Under the pieces are notes generated by a model that saw only the letters and a list, made by a program, of their open reading frames with translations, was not told where the DNA came from and did no database searches. Below, piece by piece: positions 49,564 to 59,436 of a stretch of 64,000 nt of DNA. The stretch comes from CAJBVG01 sp943372995 (GTDB lineage Bacteria > Bacteroidota > Bacteroidia > Sphingobacteriales > Sphingobacteriaceae). The stretch is taken from positions 1-64,000 of the forward strand of contig CALSAQ010000010.1 in the NCBI GenBank assembly GCA_943372995.1. The letters run 5' to 3'. A program made the position numbers and the translations under genes. Positions within the stretch are counted from its first letter, which is position 1; each line of letters starts with the position of its first letter.

Positions 49564-51015
49564 TTAAAATTTATTAAGTATTACATTTAACTTACCAGTA
49601 GATTGAATAATGATTTGGATTTGCTCCTCCGATAATTTTATTCCATAAGGCTTAATTTTATCTACTTTACCCTTTAATTTCATACCCGGTAATTTAGTGT
49701 TGTTTAATGCATCATTCGCTGTAATCTCCGCTTTCTTTATGCTTTCGGCCATTGGGTATTTTAATTTTTCTTCTATTTTTTTCTGAAGATTACTTTTTAA
49801 TATCCACTCCGCTACTCCAACAAGAGCGTCTCTACTTTTTACATCGAATTCAAAATCTTTAATATATAAAGTTTGATTAGTGTCGCTATACATTGGTGTG
49901 CCTAAAGAGTAAATCACTCCTTTAAATTTCTTTTTAAATATTCCGTTTTTTAGCACAGCATTTATATCGAGCATCATGCCGATTTTATCACCATTGTTAA
50001 AGAGTTTTAAATCGTTGATGATAAAACTTTGCAGGCCATTATCGAGGGAAAGCTCTTTACCAACAAATTCTTTTTTTGCGAGTTCTGTTGCAAAGGCATA
50101 GCTTATAGATGCACCACAGTATAAATTAAATGTACTGTCTGTACGTTGTTGCTGTTGCAGCTTTGGCAAAGGTTTTAATTCTACAGGTTCTGGCTTGTAC
50201 CCACTAATTACTGTGATATCAGAACGGAAGCCAAGATTTACATCTAATTGTTCGCCATCACTTCTGATATTCGACATGGAGATAAATTCAGGAACTATTT
50301 TTAAATAAGTTTGATAGCGTTCGCTTACAGCAATTGGATTTTGCAACTGATTCCAAAACTGAGTAGCAATTGGTTTTAGTTTAATGTTGCGTGTAATTTC
50401 ATTGTCGAGTTTCTTGTTAATATCGCTAATCTGATTATTAACTATTGTTTCAATTATACTTCCGATAGGTATTTTTATTGGACCTAGTTCTAGGTAAGGT
50501 TGTTCTCTCCATTGGAAACCAGCTTCCGATTTAGCTACGATATCCCAATCTTGATTTAAGCTAAGTTTGGTGTTGATGTTCACATTGATTCTAAAGGTAG
50601 CATCTTGAGATTTATTGATACCAATATCTTGGTCGAACATGCTAAAGAAATCTTTTTTCAATCGACCTTTCACATAAATTTCTAAGGGAGCAGTAATAAA
50701 CAAACGATCGCCTTTTGCCGAGATTTTGAAATCGTCGATTTTAGTGATTTTCAGGATTAGGTTGTCGTCGTTATTATTCTCGAAAGAGTTGTCGTTATAC
50801 AGCACTCCTTTAAATTGATTGTTAATAGAATATTCCAAATCGTCGATTCGCAGACTTATGGGTAGATTTATTGTAGATAGGGGTCTATTAACTTGAATTG
50901 GTGCGTTTTTTGTAGGCTCTGGAGCAACAGCAGTTTTAGTTTTACAAGAACTGAGGGTAACTGATAAAGGGATACAAAAAAGGCTAAAATAAACCAGTAA
51001 GCGTGTTTTCTTCAT
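49564..51015 (-). CDS. DUF4403 lipoprotein
   Basis: I use the ATG at 51015 (483 residues, MKKTRLLVYFSLFCIPLSVT then LSSC lipobox-like). The body is beta-rich and matches DUF4403: INLPISLRIDDLEYSINNQF, RLFITAPLEIYVKGRLKKDF, PIKIPIGSIIETIVNNQISD, IKLKPIATQFWNQLQNPIAV and SLDNGLQSFIINDLKLFNNG. The family's role is unknown, though its lipid-binding-like repeats suggest work at the outer membrane. It is divergent from the T9SS protein at 51099 and followed by dinB. Confidence 0.8.
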   Translation of the reverse strand: MKKTRLLVYFSLFCIPLSVTLSSCKTKTAVAPEPTKNAPIQVNRPLSTINLPISLRIDDLEYSINNQFKGVLYNDNSFENNNDDNLILKITKIDDFKISAKGDRLFITAPLEIYVKGRLKKDFFSMFDQDIGINKSQDATFRINVNINTKLSLNQDWDIVAKSEAGFQWREQPYLELGPIKIPIGSIIETIVNNQISDINKKLDNEITRNIKLKPIATQFWNQLQNPIAVSERYQTYLKIVPEFISMSNIRSDGEQLDVNLGFRSDITVISGYKPEPVELKPLPKLQQQQRTDSTFNLYCGASISYAFATELAKKEFVGKELSLDNGLQSFIINDLKLFNNGDKIGMMLDINAVLKNGIFKKKFKGVIYSLGTPMYSDTNQTLYIKDFEFDVKSRDALVGVAEWILKSNLQKKIEEKLKYPMAESIKKAEITANDALNNTKLPGMKLKGKVDKIKPYGIKLSEEQIQIIIQSTGKLNVILNKF

Positions 51016-51098
51016 GTTCAAAGGTAACAAATTATAAAAAGCTGTCGGCCAATATATATTTTTTTGTATTTTTATAATCCATTGAATAATAAAATCGT

Positions 51099-53654
51099 AT
51101 GAATAAAAATTTACAATTCAAGAAAATCGCATTACTTGGACTTGCATTTAGCACTTTTACACAAGTAATAGCCCAAGAGGCAGGTGTTGTAAGAACTCAA
51201 GGGGTGGCAGATACTAAAAAAGAGATCAGTTTTGTGCAAACAGCACTAATGGAATCTTATACTACAAAAAAGTCTAAGCCAATCCAGTTTATTGGAAACA
51301 AAAAAGCACGTGAGATTCCAGAAATGGATATTGATAGAACAGGTAAAATTGTGAAGATAGATCCATTTGGAGAAAGTGTTACTGCAAACAAAACAGCTGC
51401 AGCTAACCCTTCACCATCTCCAATATTAAATTTCAATGGATTAAATGATAACAACACATCAATCCCTCCAGATGTAAATGGAGCGGTTGGCCCGAATCAC
51501 GTAATGACTACATTGAATACTCAAGTTAGAATACAAGACCGTTCGGGTAATGTGATTAGCACTGTATTGTTGGATAACTTTTGGGCGCCACTAGGGGGAT
51601 TAACTTCAACCTATGACCCAAAAATATTATACGACCACATGGCAAATCGTTGGATTTTTGTTTCCTCAGCAGAGCCACAAACAAACAACTCTTGTACATT
51701 ATTAGGTGTATCTAAAACTGATGACCCAACACAAGGTTGGAATTTGTATAAGGTAGACGTTGATCCAACAAATACTAAATGGGTGGATTATCCAAGTTTA
51801 GGTTTCAACGATCGTTGGATTGTTGTGCAAATGAATTTATTTTCAATGCCAAATTCAAGTGCTACATCACATCAAATCTATGTTTGGGATAAAGAAGATG
51901 TATACAATAACGGAACAGGAGTATTTACAAAATTTGAAATTACGAACGAAGGAACTGCAATCGCATGTCCATCTATTCACTACGATAACTCTGTTTCTAA
52001 GATGTACACTATACGTGTAGCATCTGGTAATACAGGTGGTAAAGGGGTTTTAGGAATGAGAACGATTACAGGAACTAAAACAAATCCAGTGTTATCTACA
52101 GAAACGGTAATACAAGCAACAACCAATTGGGGAACATCTGGGGCAAACAACACGAATTTTGCACCACAGCTAGGAGTTACCAGTTTAGTGGCTACTAATG
52201 ATCACCGTATGCGTCATGTGGTGGTTCGTAATGGTAAAATATGGGCAGTACATTCTGTATTCTTACCAGCAGTAGGTCCTTCAAGAAGTGCAGTGCAATA
52301 TTGGGAGTTTGATACAACTGGATCGGTACTACAACGTTCGAGAATAGAAGATCCTACAGGAAAAAGATTTTACTCTTTCCCAAGTGTTGCTGTAAACAAT
52401 AAGAATGAAGTGTTATTGGGTTACGCGAGTTTCTCAAAAGATCAATATCCATCAGGTTCATATTCATTTAGAAAAAGCACAGATCCTATTAATACATTTA
52501 GAGATGAGTATGTATTCAAATACGGAGAGAATACTTATTTCAAAGATTTCGGTGGAACAAGAAATAGATGGGGAGATTATACCAATACAGTAATTGACCC
52601 GGTGAACGACTCAGTGTTCTGGACAATTCAAGAATATTCGGGTACAGCAGTGAATAACTGGGCAACATGGTGGGCTAAGGTAGACCCAGCAGCTCAAGTT
52701 CCAGATTTCGATGTAGATAATAATTATGTATGTCCTGGTGAAGCGGTAACATTTACGAATACCTCAAATTTTAGTGGAAGCAACTTCGAATGGACATTTG
52801 CCGGAGGTACTCCAGCAACCTCTACTAGTGCTAACCCTTCTGTTACATATTCAGCAGCAGGAAAATATAAAGTGACGTTAGTGGTAGATGGCAAGACTCA
52901 AGTAAAAGATGGGTACATCATGGTATTAACATTGCCAGTAAGAACGATTAATAAAAATACCACTAAGCCTTGCGAAGGGAATGCTATTACTTTAACGGCT
53001 GGACAAGCATCTGCAACTTATGAATGGAATACAGGTGCAACTAGTAGATCTATTTCTGTAACACAATCGGGCATTTATTATTGTGATATTACTGCACCAA
53101 ATGGTGTATGTAAAAGAAGAAGTGATAGTGTTGAAATTACTTTTGTGCCTTACCCAACAGTGACATTAGATTCATTAAGCCCTTTAAATCCTAATGCAAG
53201 CCCACGTCCATTAACAGGCGGTTTACCAGCAGGTGGAACATATAGCGGAAAAGGTGTTACCAATAATATTTTCGATCCAGCTGTAGCAGGAGAAGGTGTA
53301 CATCAAATTACTTATACCTATACTAACACAGAAGGTTGCGCAGCATCAGCTAAGAGAAATATTGAGGTTACAAATGCTGTAGGTATTAATACGAATTCAA
53401 ATATTAAATCTTTCACAGTTACGCCAGTGCCATCAAAAGGATTGATAAATGTGAATTTATCAGGTTTGGTTGCAAGTAATTTAAGAGTGCATGTTATCGA
53501 TCAATTAGGAAGAGTAGTTTGGACACAGAGCTATGATGACAATAGCAAATCGGTAAAGAAAGAAATTGATTTAAGTGCATTACCAAAAGGAACATATTTT
53601 ATTAAAGCAGATTTTGGTGATTCTTCTGAAATGAGAAAATTAATTCTAGAGTAA
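51099..53654 (+). CDS. Large T9SS-exported propeller/PKD protein, copy 1
   Basis: This 851-residue protein has a signal peptide (KKIALLGLAFSTFTQVIAQ), an N-terminal region with ARVREIPEMDIDRTG-type text, then a propeller-like body (SIPPDVNGAVGPNHVMTTLN, YDPKILYDHMANRWIFVSSA, DDPTQGWNLYKVDVDPTNTK). Near residue 540 comes a PKD domain (CPGEAVTFTNTSNFSGSNFE, YSAAGKYKVTLVVDG), then an Ig-like domain and a type A sorting domain at the end (TPVPSKGLINVNLSGL, DLSALPKGTYFIKAD, RKLILE). Substrate unknown. It is a close paralogue of the next gene and has its own terminator. Confidence 0.85.
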   Translation: MNKNLQFKKIALLGLAFSTFTQVIAQEAGVVRTQGVADTKKEISFVQTALMESYTTKKSKPIQFIGNKKAREIPEMDIDRTGKIVKIDPFGESVTANKTAAANPSPSPILNFNGLNDNNTSIPPDVNGAVGPNHVMTTLNTQVRIQDRSGNVISTVLLDNFWAPLGGLTSTYDPKILYDHMANRWIFVSSAEPQTNNSCTLLGVSKTDDPTQGWNLYKVDVDPTNTKWVDYPSLGFNDRWIVVQMNLFSMPNSSATSHQIYVWDKEDVYNNGTGVFTKFEITNEGTAIACPSIHYDNSVSKMYTIRVASGNTGGKGVLGMRTITGTKTNPVLSTETVIQATTNWGTSGANNTNFAPQLGVTSLVATNDHRMRHVVVRNGKIWAVHSVFLPAVGPSRSAVQYWEFDTTGSVLQRSRIEDPTGKRFYSFPSVAVNNKNEVLLGYASFSKDQYPSGSYSFRKSTDPINTFRDEYVFKYGENTYFKDFGGTRNRWGDYTNTVIDPVNDSVFWTIQEYSGTAVNNWATWWAKVDPAAQVPDFDVDNNYVCPGEAVTFTNTSNFSGSNFEWTFAGGTPATSTSANPSVTYSAAGKYKVTLVVDGKTQVKDGYIMVLTLPVRTINKNTTKPCEGNAITLTAGQASATYEWNTGATSRSISVTQSGIYYCDITAPNGVCKRRSDSVEITFVPYPTVTLDSLSPLNPNASPRPLTGGLPAGGTYSGKGVTNNIFDPAVAGEGVHQITYTYTNTEGCAASAKRNIEVTNAVGINTNSNIKSFTVTPVPSKGLINVNLSGLVASNLRVHVIDQLGRVVWTQSYDDNSKSVKKEIDLSALPKGTYFIKADFGDSSEMRKLILE

Positions 53655-53673
53655 CAATTAAATAAACAAAGGG

Positions 53674-53706
53674 AAGGTGTTGGAGAAATTCAACACCTTT
53701 TTTACA
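53674..53706 (+). terminator. Terminator of propeller/PKD copy 1
   Basis: AAGGTGTTG and CAACACCTT form a nine-base stem around GAGAAATT, followed by TTTTTACA. It is nearly identical to the hairpin after the second copy (56292), so it was duplicated with the gene. Confidence 0.8.
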
Positions 53707-53721
53707 CTAAATAACAAAAGA

Positions 53722-56271
53722 ATGAAAATAAATTTACTCCTATCAAGAGCAAGTCTAATTGGATTAGTTCTGGGATTCGTGCAAGTACAAGCACAAGACG
53801 CTACAGTAAAAGTTGAGCGTGGTGTGGCAATGGTAAAAAAAGAAGTGAATTTCATGCAAATAGCATTGATTGAAGCTTACAACAAACAAGCGCCGAAACA
53901 AATCCAATTTATTGGTAACAGAAAAGCTAGAACTATTCCTGAAATGGATATTAATCCAAATGAGATGGTAGTAAAGCAAGATCCTTTTACTAATACTACA
54001 GCATTTAAATCAAGTTCAGCTATAGCATCTATTGCTCCTGTTAGAAGTTTTAATGGATTAAATGATAATAGCACATCAATTCCTCCAGATGTAAATGGAG
54101 CAGTTGGTCCTAATCATACCATGGTTACACTGAACACTCAAGTTAGAATTCAGGATAAAAATGGAAATATTATTAGTACAGTTTCTCTTAACTCTTTTTG
54201 GTTCCCATTAGGAGGTTTAACAAGTACTTACGATCCTAAAATACTATATGATAGAGTTGCAAATCGTTGGATTTTTGTTTCTTCAGCAGAACCTCAATCA
54301 GACAATTCTTGTACTCTATTGGCCGTATCAAAAACAGACGACCCAACACAAGGATGGAATTTATATAAAGTGGATGTTGATCCAACAAATATCAAATGGG
54401 TAGATTTCCCAAGCTTAGGCTATAACGATAAATGGATTGTTGTTCAAATGAATTTATTCTCAATGCCAGGACAAACTGCAACTTCTCATCAAATATATGC
54501 ATGGGATAAAGCAGATGTTTATAATAATGGTACTGGAGTATTTACAAAATTTGAAGTAACTAACGAAGGTGTTGCAGTAGCATGTCCTTCTATCCATTAT
54601 GATAATTCTACTAGCAAGATGTTTTTATTACGTTCTTCTAGTGGAAACAGTGGAGGGAAAGGAACACTTACTATGAGAACCATTTCAGGTACTGCTTCAG
54701 CTCCTGTAATGTCATCACCAATTGCAATTCAAGCAAACATCACTTGGGCAACAGGTGCAGGTGCGAATGGTAATTTTAACCCTCAACTAGGATCAACTAA
54801 TTTAATTAATGCTGGTGATCACCGCATGCGTCAGGTAGTAGTTAGAGATGGTAAAATATATGCAGTACATGCTATATTTTTACCAGCGATTGGTCCGAAC
54901 AGATCATCTATTCAATGGTGGCAGTTAGATACATTAGGAAATGTATTACAAAGATCGTTAATAGATAACCAATCAAGTGGTCGTCATTTTAACTATCCAA
55001 GTATTGCTGTGAATAATAAGAATGATGTGTTAATTGGATATACTAGTTTTTCAACAGAGCAATATGCATCTGCTGGTTATTCAATAAGAAGAGAGAACGA
55101 CCCTATTAATACATTTAGAGATGAGCATACTTATAAATTTGGTGAGAATTCTTATTTCAAAGATTTTGGTGCAGGAAGAAATCGTTGGGGCGACTATTCG
55201 AATACAGTTGTAGATCCAGTAAATGATTCAACATTCTGGACTATTCAAGAATATGCTGGTTCTGCTATAAACAGTTGGGCAACTTGGTGGGCAGAGGTAG
55301 ATCCAGATGCTAGTGTTGCAGATTTTACTGTAAGCGAAAATTATGTTTGCCCAGGAGAGTCGGTAACATTTACCAATACTTCTTCATTTGGAGGCACGAA
55401 TTTACAATGGACTTTCCCAGGTGGAACGCCATCTTCGTCGACTAGTGCTAGCCCAACTGTAACTTATGAAACAGCAGGTAAGTACAGAGTAACTTTAGTT
55501 GCTGATGGTAAAACGCAAATTAAAGATGGATATATTGTAGTACTAACAGGACCTGTAAGAACTATAAATAAAAATTCTATTAAACCTTGCGAAGGAAATT
55601 CTATAACATTAACTGCTTTGCAATCTAGTGCAACTTATTTATGGAATACAGGAGCAACTACTAGAGCAATTACAGTAAATCAATCAGGAACATACTATTG
55701 TGATATCATTGCTCCGAATGGTTTGTGTAGCAGAAGAAGTGATAGTGTTGACATTACCTTCTTCCCTTTACCAACTGTAACTTTAGATTCGTTGAGCCCT
55801 ATCAATCCTAATGCAAATCCTAGAGCATTAACTGGTGGCTTGCCAGCAGGTGGTGTATATTCTGGTCCAGGTGTATCGAATAATATCTTTAATCCTGCAG
55901 TTGCAGGTGAAGGTACTCATCAAATTACCTATACCTATACTAGTCCAGAAGGTTGTGTGAATTCAGCAAAGAGAAATATCGAAGTAACTAATGCAGTAGG
56001 TATTAATCAAAACTCTTCTATCAGATCAATTACAGTTACCCCAGTTCCTTCTAAAGGACTTATTCATTTGAGTTTGTTAGGCACAGTTGCTTCTAACTTA
56101 AATGTTCAAGTAATAGATCAGTTAGGTAGAATAGTGTGGACATCAAATTACGACGATAATAGTAAATCAATTAAAAAAGAAATTGATTTAAGTGGACTTG
56201 CAAAAGGAACATATTTTATTAAAGTTAACTTTGGTGAATCATCAGAATTAAAGAAAATAATCTTAGAATAA
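53722..56271 (+). CDS. Large T9SS-exported propeller/PKD protein, copy 2
   Basis: I use the ATG at 53722 (849 residues, MKINLLLSRASLIGLVLGFV signal). It has the same domains in the same order as the previous gene: SIPPDVNGAVGPNHTMVTLN, YDPKILYDRVANRWIFVSSA, PKD (CPGESVTFTNTSSFGGTNLQ), Ig-like, and the type A sorting domain ending TYFIKVNFGESSELKKIILE. Most blocks are identical to copy 1, while the signal peptide and the HPF-to-FLP propeller blades differ more. The copies arose by tandem duplication. Differences are spread over the whole length, so both are probably functional. Confidence 0.85.
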   Translation: MKINLLLSRASLIGLVLGFVQVQAQDATVKVERGVAMVKKEVNFMQIALIEAYNKQAPKQIQFIGNRKARTIPEMDINPNEMVVKQDPFTNTTAFKSSSAIASIAPVRSFNGLNDNSTSIPPDVNGAVGPNHTMVTLNTQVRIQDKNGNIISTVSLNSFWFPLGGLTSTYDPKILYDRVANRWIFVSSAEPQSDNSCTLLAVSKTDDPTQGWNLYKVDVDPTNIKWVDFPSLGYNDKWIVVQMNLFSMPGQTATSHQIYAWDKADVYNNGTGVFTKFEVTNEGVAVACPSIHYDNSTSKMFLLRSSSGNSGGKGTLTMRTISGTASAPVMSSPIAIQANITWATGAGANGNFNPQLGSTNLINAGDHRMRQVVVRDGKIYAVHAIFLPAIGPNRSSIQWWQLDTLGNVLQRSLIDNQSSGRHFNYPSIAVNNKNDVLIGYTSFSTEQYASAGYSIRRENDPINTFRDEHTYKFGENSYFKDFGAGRNRWGDYSNTVVDPVNDSTFWTIQEYAGSAINSWATWWAEVDPDASVADFTVSENYVCPGESVTFTNTSSFGGTNLQWTFPGGTPSSSTSASPTVTYETAGKYRVTLVADGKTQIKDGYIVVLTGPVRTINKNSIKPCEGNSITLTALQSSATYLWNTGATTRAITVNQSGTYYCDIIAPNGLCSRRSDSVDITFFPLPTVTLDSLSPINPNANPRALTGGLPAGGVYSGPGVSNNIFNPAVAGEGTHQITYTYTSPEGCVNSAKRNIEVTNAVGINQNSSIRSITVTPVPSKGLIHLSLLGTVASNLNVQVIDQLGRIVWTSNYDDNSKSIKKEIDLSGLAKGTYFIKVNFGESSELKKIILE

Positions 56272-56291
56272 TAAGATAAAAATGATACGAG

Positions 56292-56326
56292 AAAGGTGTT
56301 GAAGAAATTCAACACCTTTTTTATTT
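56292..56326. terminator. Bidirectional terminator between propeller copy 2 and M1 peptidase
   Basis: AAAGGTGTTGAA and TTCAACACCTTT pair perfectly around GAAA, with a T-run on the plus strand. The stop of the convergent M1 peptidase lies at its right edge. Its sequence repeats that of the terminator at 53674. Confidence 0.8.
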
Positions 56327-58189
56327 ATATACTATTGTTTTTAATACAGTGTTTCTGTTTCTCTCTCTAATATTGATGAAATAAATTCCGTTTTCGAAAA
56401 GAGAAAAATCAATAGAGATGTTTTTGTTCGGACTAGTATCTGTTTTTATTGATGAAATAGTTTGACCTAAGCAATTACTTATTTCAATTTTTTCTATACT
56501 AATCGATTTGTTAAATTCTAGATTCAATAGTTTGCTAGTTGGGTTTGGGTATGAGTTTACAATTAACTTGTCGAAATCTTCTAGCTCAGCTTTATTGCTA
56601 ATTTTATACTCTGCTAATAACCACCTTTCTGGGTCTGGCACAATTGATGTTATTTTATGATGAAGAGGGATTAGATAACTTTGGTCGGAAAAAGTATTGT
56701 TAATTCTAATGATAGTATCGAAGGTGTTGTTTGATAAATGAAGAGGTATTGGCATTTCGAAAAAATCAACTTTACTTGAACTGGTCTGCTGTTTTATATT
56801 TATTTCTAGTTCATTATTTTCTTTTTGCTCCCATAGGATTTCATAAGAAGGATGACCCTCTCCATAGAACCAATCGTCGAAGAATTCATCTAAATTTAAT
56901 CCACTTACATTTTCCAAATGAGATTTAAAAATTTCTGTATTTGAAAATGAGTAAGCCAGTTTAGGATCGTTCAAATAATTCCGACAAGCTAAAAAGAATT
57001 GCTCATCACCTATGATCCACCTTAACATGTGAATTAAATAAGAGCCTTTAACATAAGATAAAGTATTGTCGAAGATTCTACTTACTGAACTCGTATCTTC
57101 AACAAATACAGAGCCTGTTTTTGCATCTAGAGCTTCTGCCAAAGATTGTTTTTTAAATAATTGCCAAAGAGAATCGTTTCTGTCAAAATCATAAATCAAC
57201 CCTGTTAGATAACTAGCCAAACCCTCGTTAAGCCAGATGTCTTGCCAGCTGGCACAGGTTACCTTATTCCCGAACCATTGATGAGCTAATTCATGGGCTA
57301 CCAAACTAGTGTTGAAATTATTCATAAAACTCATCGTTTGATGCTCCATGCCACCACTGAAGTTGCATTGTGCATGGCCATATTTTTCTTTACGAAATGG
57401 ATAGTCGCCGAATAAACTTTCAAATAGATGAATAATAGATTTGGTTTCTTGTAGCTGATTTTTTTTGAATTCTATTTGAGTAGGATATATATAATTAATA
57501 AATGGCATTACACCACCGTTTAGTTGAATAGTATCATTTAATACGGTGTAATTTGAAACAGCTATAGCAACTAAATAACTAGCTATGGGATAACGATGTT
57601 TCCAATGTTGTATATAAAATGTGTCGATGGAATCGTTGCTCATTAACAATCCATTACTTGCAACTAAATAAGGTTTAGGGGTTTTTACAGTAATGTCTAT
57701 GCTATCTATCTTATTGTTTAAGTTTGATTGACATGGCCACCATTCTTTATCGCCATATGGTTCTGAAAGTGTCCATAATACAGGGCCGTTGGAGTGCTTG
57801 CCAATACTGAAAGCACCAAACCCGCTTTGCTGAGGTACACCGTGGTATGCAATCTTAATGGAATCGAAATGATTTAGAGGTAAAGTATTTGGTAGCGTAA
57901 TTTCTAAAACATCATTTGTATGAGTGTATGTAATGTTTGATTGATGATAGGTAACAGAGTCGACAGTTAAAGCAGTACTTAAATCGAAACTAATGATAGA
58001 ATTAGTTTCTCTAGTGAAGAAGTGGTAACTGATATCACCTTTTATGTATTGAATTCGAGGATCTACTTCCCAATAGAAATTCACATAATGTAATTGAACA
58101 GGATGTGGAGAGCTACTGCTTTTATGTTGAGCACTTACATGAAAAGATGTAATAAAAATAATAGTCCAAATGAAAATTAATTTAAGCAT
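56321..58189 (-). CDS. M1-family metallopeptidase with T9SS sorting domain
   Basis: This 622-residue protein has a signal peptide (MLKLIFIWTIIFITSFHVSA). The gluzincin site is HELAHQWFGNKVTCASWQDI then WLNEGLASYLTGL, with the zinc histidines and the second glutamate. CNFSGGMEHQTMSFM takes the place of the GAMEN exopeptidase loop. The Tyr of the usual catalytic position is likely in NTLSYVKGSYLIHML. The last 80 residues are a sorting domain (VNSYPNPTSKLLNLEFNKS, FSLFENGIYFINIRE). It would cut peptides outside the cell. The start overlaps the sensor kinase stop by eight bases. Confidence 0.9.
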   Translation of the reverse strand: MLKLIFIWTIIFITSFHVSAQHKSSSSPHPVQLHYVNFYWEVDPRIQYIKGDISYHFFTRETNSIISFDLSTALTVDSVTYHQSNITYTHTNDVLEITLPNTLPLNHFDSIKIAYHGVPQQSGFGAFSIGKHSNGPVLWTLSEPYGDKEWWPCQSNLNNKIDSIDITVKTPKPYLVASNGLLMSNDSIDTFYIQHWKHRYPIASYLVAIAVSNYTVLNDTIQLNGGVMPFINYIYPTQIEFKKNQLQETKSIIHLFESLFGDYPFRKEKYGHAQCNFSGGMEHQTMSFMNNFNTSLVAHELAHQWFGNKVTCASWQDIWLNEGLASYLTGLIYDFDRNDSLWQLFKKQSLAEALDAKTGSVFVEDTSSVSRIFDNTLSYVKGSYLIHMLRWIIGDEQFFLACRNYLNDPKLAYSFSNTEIFKSHLENVSGLNLDEFFDDWFYGEGHPSYEILWEQKENNELEINIKQQTSSSKVDFFEMPIPLHLSNNTFDTIIRINNTFSDQSYLIPLHHKITSIVPDPERWLLAEYKISNKAELEDFDKLIVNSYPNPTSKLLNLEFNKSISIEKIEISNCLGQTISSIKTDTSPNKNISIDFSLFENGIYFINIRERNRNTVLKTIVYK

Positions 58190-59369
58190 CTAAAATAATT
58201 CTAAAGGTTGTGCCTTTGCCTAGTGTAGATTCTTTAACAAAAATCTGTCCATGATGATAATTTTCAATGATTCTTTTCACAAGTGAAAGCCCCAAGCCCC
58301 AACCTCTTTTGCGTGTAGTATATCCTGGTTCAAATACTGTTTCGAATTTTGATTTCGGGATACCAACACCAGTATCTGAAATATCGATATATACTTTTTT
58401 CTTATGTTGACGAATGAAGATACTTATCTTTCCCTCTGTCCCAATCGCATTCACTGCATTTTTACATAGATTCTCTATTACCCAATCGAATAATGAAGGA
58501 TTTAGTTTTGCTTCAATACTTTCGTCGCCATTTATTTCATATACAATGCGCGCTGGACTTCTTTTCTGTATGTATTCTATACCATGTTCTACTACTTGAA
58601 GAACATTTTCTGATTTTAATTTTGGCATAGAACCAATTTTCGAAAAACGATCGGCCACTAATTCTAATCGTTGAATGTCGTGTTCCATTTCTTGTAAAGA
58701 GCCCGATTGTTCGTCTTTGTATTTTTCTTTAAGATGTTCCATCCAAGCCATCAAAGATGAAATTGGTGTGCCTAACTGATGTGCAGTTTCTTTTGCCATT
58801 CCTACCCAAACTCTATTTTGTTCAGCTTTTCGGCTCGAACTGAAGGCTAAATATGATGCAATTAAGAAAATAGCAATAATGGTTAATTGTAAATAAGGAT
58901 ATATTTTAAGTTGAGTAAGAATCGCAGAATCTTTATAATAAATATATTGTCGCTCCCCTGGAAAAACTTCGTAAACTATAGGATCATGTTGAGATTTCAT
59001 TTCCTCTAATTCATCTTCAAAATACTCAGGATCATATTTTTTATTAGGCTCTATCTCCTGATTTAATGTTTTTGTTGAATCGAGGCCCCTAGTTTGTAGG
59101 ATTACATCATTAGAATCGGCAATGATAAGCGCAGTGGTATTTTTATTGATAATATAGTCGAAAAGAAAAACAATAAACTGACTATCAGTGGTATCTGTAG
59201 CTTTCACCAATTGTTTAGTGGCTTCTAAGCGGAGCTCAATTTTTTCTTTTTCTTGGGTCTGCAGTTTTTTCACCAAAATATTGGTATAAACTAGTGAAGA
59301 GAGCCCAATAATGCCAGCAAAGGTCAAAAGACCTATTTTCCAACGCTTTTTCGATTCAGTAATATTCAT
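58182..59369 (-). CDS. Membrane sensor histidine kinase
   Basis: I use the ATG at 59369 (395 residues). A second ATG lies at 59396. Two membrane helices (residues about 10-28 and 155-175) flank a periplasmic sensor with ATDTTDSQFIVFLFDYIINK. The kinase core has H-box WVGMAKETAHQLGTPISSLM, N-box VIENLCKNAVNAIG, and G-boxes ISDTGVGIPKSKFETVF and GWGLGLSLVKRIIENYHHG. No receiver or partner regulator is next door. It shares its transcript with the M1 peptidase by overlap and is divergent from gltX. Confidence 0.9.
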   Translation of the reverse strand: MNITESKKRWKIGLLTFAGIIGLSSLVYTNILVKKLQTQEKEKIELRLEATKQLVKATDTTDSQFIVFLFDYIINKNTTALIIADSNDVILQTRGLDSTKTLNQEIEPNKKYDPEYFEDELEEMKSQHDPIVYEVFPGERQYIYYKDSAILTQLKIYPYLQLTIIAIFLIASYLAFSSSRKAEQNRVWVGMAKETAHQLGTPISSLMAWMEHLKEKYKDEQSGSLQEMEHDIQRLELVADRFSKIGSMPKLKSENVLQVVEHGIEYIQKRSPARIVYEINGDESIEAKLNPSLFDWVIENLCKNAVNAIGTEGKISIFIRQHKKKVYIDISDTGVGIPKSKFETVFEPGYTTRKRGWGLGLSLVKRIIENYHHGQIFVKESTLGKGTTFRIILDA

Positions 59370-59421
59370 CAAGGTTAAATTACGAAAAAAACGCATTTCG
59401 ACGATATTTAGCGTAAAATCC

Positions 59422-59429
59422 TATATTTG
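59422..59429 (+). promoter_or_regulatory. -7 box (TATATTTG) of the gltX operon
   Basis: TATATTTG is a perfect box and ends seven bases before the ATG at 59437. The predicted transcript would have only about two or three untranslated bases. The sensor kinase start lies 53 bases away on the other strand, so the -33 region overlaps the divergent promoter. Confidence 0.55.
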
Positions 59430-59436
59430 CCATGCT

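Noticed and set aside
59311..59436. Extended N-terminus of gltX
   Set aside because: The extra 42 residues overlap the divergent kinase gene and the -7 box, and family members start at the MERKVRVRFAPSPTG-like segment.
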